Positions 6,853 to 8,479 of a stretch of DNA of 8,479 nucleotides are shown here, piece after piece; the first letter of the stretch is position 1; every line of letters starts with the position of its first letter. Under the pieces are notes generated by a model. The model ran no database searches. It had not been told where the DNA came from and worked only from the letters and a program-made list of their open reading frames with translations. The position numbers were made by a program, and so were the translations under genes. The stretch is from Patescibacteria group bacterium. GTDB lineage: Bacteria; Patescibacteriota; Gracilibacteria; UM-FILTER-43-11. Location of the stretch: NCBI GenBank assembly GCA_018814945.1, contig JAHIYT010000032.1, positions 1 through 8,479 on the forward strand. The letters are read 5' to 3'.

Positions 6853-6879
6853 AAAAAACCCCGCCAAGCGGGGTTTTTT
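6852..6879 (-). terminator. Rho-independent terminator, symmetric
   Basis: CCCCGC (6859-6864), loop CAA, GCGGGG (6868-6873), flanked by seven A on the left and six T on the right. On the minus strand it gives a GC stem followed by a T-run about 20 bases after the membrane-protein stop at 6900. Its symmetry means it could also stop plus-strand transcription. Confidence 0.92.
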
Positions 6880-6899
6880 GACAACTTTATTAGAAATAA

Positions 6900-8479
6900 T
6901 TACATTTCTTTATTTTCTTCACTCCCAAATGCTTCGTTAAGCTCATTTTCCATAGATTGATGCTCTTCTGACGCAGGACCTTCTGGTTCTACAGGATTTT
7001 CTGGAGCAACTTCTGGTTGAGGTTCCACCATTGGTTCTACAACTGGAGCTTCTGGAGTAGTTTCAACAACCGGCTCTTCTACCTTAACCTCTTCTTCCAT
7101 AGCCACAGCTTCCTCATGAGCTACTTCTGTAGCAGCTGGCATTTCTGCAGCTGGTTCCGGAGTAAGTTCTGGAGTAGGCTCAGCTACTGGAGCTTCTGGT
7201 TGAGGTTCTGCAACTGGCTCAACTGGAGCCGGAGCTTCTGGCTGTACTTCCGGTGTAGGTTCCACCATTGGTTCAGCAACTGGAGCTTCAGGAGTTGTTT
7301 CTTCCATAGCTTCATAAGCCTTTTCAATTTCAGCTATTTCTTCTTCAGCAGTTTCTTCAGTTGGCATTTCTCCTCTCTTCTTTAGCCTCTTACGTAGAGC
7401 GTAAACAAGAATTGCAAGAACAAGTAAAATACCAATTACCCAATAAACAATTGTCCATGGGAATGCTTCCCCTTTGATTCTAAAATGTACATCAATGCTC
7501 TCAGAACGTAATTTGTCGTCACCATCTGCCTTCACCGCATAAAGTGTAACCTTATGGCTTTCATCTATTCCTAAATTCTTAGGAGCTTGTATATCAAACG
7601 CACCTTCTTCAGAGTCAGAAATAACAGACGAAGCAAGAACTACAGATTCCCAAACCGCAAATACTTGTGCTCCGTATTCAGAATCACCACTTACAGTTGG
7701 GCGATCATCGGTAATTTCAATTACTCCATCTTCTGCAAGCACTCCATTTATAAATAGGTTATCAAGCGCTAGAGCGCCGGCAATAACTTCTCCGCCAATA
7801 GAACGTGGAATTGGTTTTCCAACATTAAGTGAGCTATCCACACTGAATCTTACAGGTGCAGACGATTTTGTATTACCACCACCTACTACAGCGATAGCAA
7901 CTAAGTCATATAATTTATTATCTACAAGTTCTGCATCAGAATCTAAATAAAAGCTTTGAGCTCCTGTGCTAGATTCACCTAAGTCACTAGTTGAACCAAC
8001 ACTAATAGGTTCCTGAAGCATTCCTTTTAAGTTTTCAAGAATAGAACTCAAGTTAGAATAATCATAGGTGGTAGGCTCTTCACCTTCAGTTACCTCTTGA
8101 TTTTCTGATTCCATAAGGACTACAAGTTCAGCATTTAGGCTGGCAACTACAGCACTCAAATCATCATATTCATATAATGAATAAGTATATAGGAAAGATT
8201 CAAGTGGTGTAATTTGAGATTCTAAAGTCTCAACAAGATTTGTATCTTGATTTGCAACTAAAGTTTCAAGAGTAGTAATTACAGGACTTAAGTTTCTGTA
8301 ATCAGCACTAAATGCAACTGCACTCACAGATTTACTATCACTTGGTGCAATACCTCTTACTTCTAATTTACTTACTATCCAACCTGGTTGTGGATCTGTA
8401 ATAACTACTCTTTCTTCAATTCTTGCTTGAATTGAACATTCAGGAGAGCCATCATCATTTTTGCCAACAAGTGGGTTTG
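6900..8479 (-). CDS. Single-pass membrane protein with Pro/Glu-rich cytoplasmic tail, 5' partial
   Basis: The minus-strand frame is open from the right edge to TAA at 6902-6900, giving 525 residues with no start; the GTG at 8327 is internal because the same frame continues upstream without a break. The ectodomain (residues about 1-338) includes three YxNLS-type repeats and then beta-rich, probably Ig-like, segments such as KVTLYAVKADGDDKLRSESI. One hydrophobic helix (FPWTIVYWVIGILLVLAILV, from residue 339) is followed by RKRLKKR, so by the positive-inside rule the N-part is outside and the tail inside. The last 164 residues are rich in Glu, Pro, Ala and Val with PEAPVAEP-like repeats and a very acidic end. 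I do not recognise a family. A role in envelope organisation or in linking surface and cytoplasm is inference. The strong terminator follows directly. Confidence 0.88.
   Translation of the reverse strand, partial: NPLVGKNDDGSPECSIQARIEERVVITDPQPGWIVSKLEVRGIAPSDSKSVSAVAFSADYRNLSPVITTLETLVANQDTNLVETLESQITPLESFLYTYSLYEYDDLSAVVASLNAELVVLMESENQEVTEGEEPTTYDYSNLSSILENLKGMLQEPISVGSTSDLGESSTGAQSFYLDSDAELVDNKLYDLVAIAVVGGGNTKSSAPVRFSVDSSLNVGKPIPRSIGGEVIAGALALDNLFINGVLAEDGVIEITDDRPTVSGDSEYGAQVFAVWESVVLASSVISDSEEGAFDIQAPKNLGIDESHKVTLYAVKADGDDKLRSESIDVHFRIKGEAFPWTIVYWVIGILLVLAILVYALRKRLKKRGEMPTEETAEEEIAEIEKAYEAMEETTPEAPVAEPMVEPTPEVQPEAPAPVEPVAEPQPEAPVAEPTPELTPEPAAEMPAATEVAHEEAVAMEEEVKVEEPVVETTPEAPVVEPMVEPQPEVAPENPVEPEGPASEEHQSMENELNEAFGSEENKEM
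6990..7310 (-). repeat. Pro/Glu-rich tail repeats with a 44-base near-identical duplication
   Basis: Bases 7021-7064 and 7258-7301 match at 40 of 44 positions and encode nearly the same peptide, TPEAPVVEPMVEP and TPEAPVAEPMVEP. Between them are looser copies such as AEPQPEAPVAEPTPE. The repeats keep the frame, so copy number can change without breaking the gene. Confidence 0.85.
7395..7463 (-). other. Transmembrane helix and positive stop-transfer segment
   Basis: Twenty-three codons encode an uninterrupted hydrophobic stretch beginning FPWTIVYWVIG and ending LVYAL. Immediately after it come seven residues of which six are Arg or Lys (RKRLKKR). This is the only membrane-spanning segment visible in the protein. 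Confidence 0.9.
8016..8300 (-). repeat. Three YxNLS-type repeats in the ectodomain
   Basis: The protein has YRNLSPVITTLETLV, YDDLSAVVASLNAEL and YSNLSSILENLKGML, with the Tyr residues 44 and 36 positions apart. Each has Y-x-(N/D)-L-S followed by a hydrophobic, helix-like stretch. A related ETLESQITPLESFL stretch lies between the first two. It could form a small helical bundle. I do not know a named family for it. Confidence 0.6.

Noticed and set aside
7017..7385. Plus-strand 122-codon frame rich in Phe, Trp and Ser
   Set aside because: It is the complement of the Pro/Glu repeat tail; its odd composition follows from that repeat, and it lacks a start context.
8325..8327. GTG start for the membrane protein
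   Set aside because: The reading frame is open for 50 more codons to the window edge with similar composition, and no SD is visible.

Overview
The window reads as a piece of an AT-rich bacterial genome using the standard genetic code. The long frames contain no in-frame UGA, and the four visible stops are TAA, TAG, TAA and TAA. Large exported multidomain proteins, a degenerate dockerin-like C-terminus, a Cys-flanked DDDGD calcium-type loop and missing Shine-Dalgarno sequences before the two complete genes suggest an uncultured lineage such as Patescibacteria (CPR). That is a pattern-based inference, not a demonstrated assignment. A UGA=Gly code (SR1/Gracilibacteria type) is not supported.

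Layout: (1) 1-5029, plus strand: the 3' 1675 codons of a giant exported-type protein whose start lies left of the window. In order it has FG-GAP beta-propeller blades, SDS22/internalin-like leucine-rich repeats, a Cys-flanked Asp-rich loop, a right-handed beta-helix, a beta-sandwich-like region, a duplicated two-cysteine helical module, a small beta domain and a dockerin-like pair of loops. (2) 5030-5115: AT-rich hairpin with tandem 8-mers. (3) 5116-5382, plus: stand-alone NifU C-terminal-type Fe-S protein. (4) 5383-5537: a compact, GC-richer convergent intergenic region packed with nested and repeated inverted repeats. (5) 5538-6752, minus: MtaB-type radical-SAM tRNA methylthiotransferase. 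(6) 6753-6899: second AT-rich hairpin, candidate mtaB promoter and a strong rho-independent terminator. (7) 6900-8479, minus: C-terminal 525 residues of a single-pass membrane protein with an outside-facing ectodomain and a long Pro/Glu-rich cytoplasmic tail; its start lies right of the window.

The two edge genes look like cell-surface functions (adhesion, binding or envelope organisation). The two middle genes are housekeeping Fe-S proteins: a probable Fe-S carrier and an enzyme that needs two [4Fe-4S] clusters. Their proximity is compatible with a supply relation, but they converge and are not one operon. The least explained parts are the Cys-x22-Cys tandem module in the giant protein, the three structured intergenic elements, and the recently duplicated tail segment of the membrane protein. 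No tRNA, rRNA, CRISPR array, transposase or phage gene was seen.
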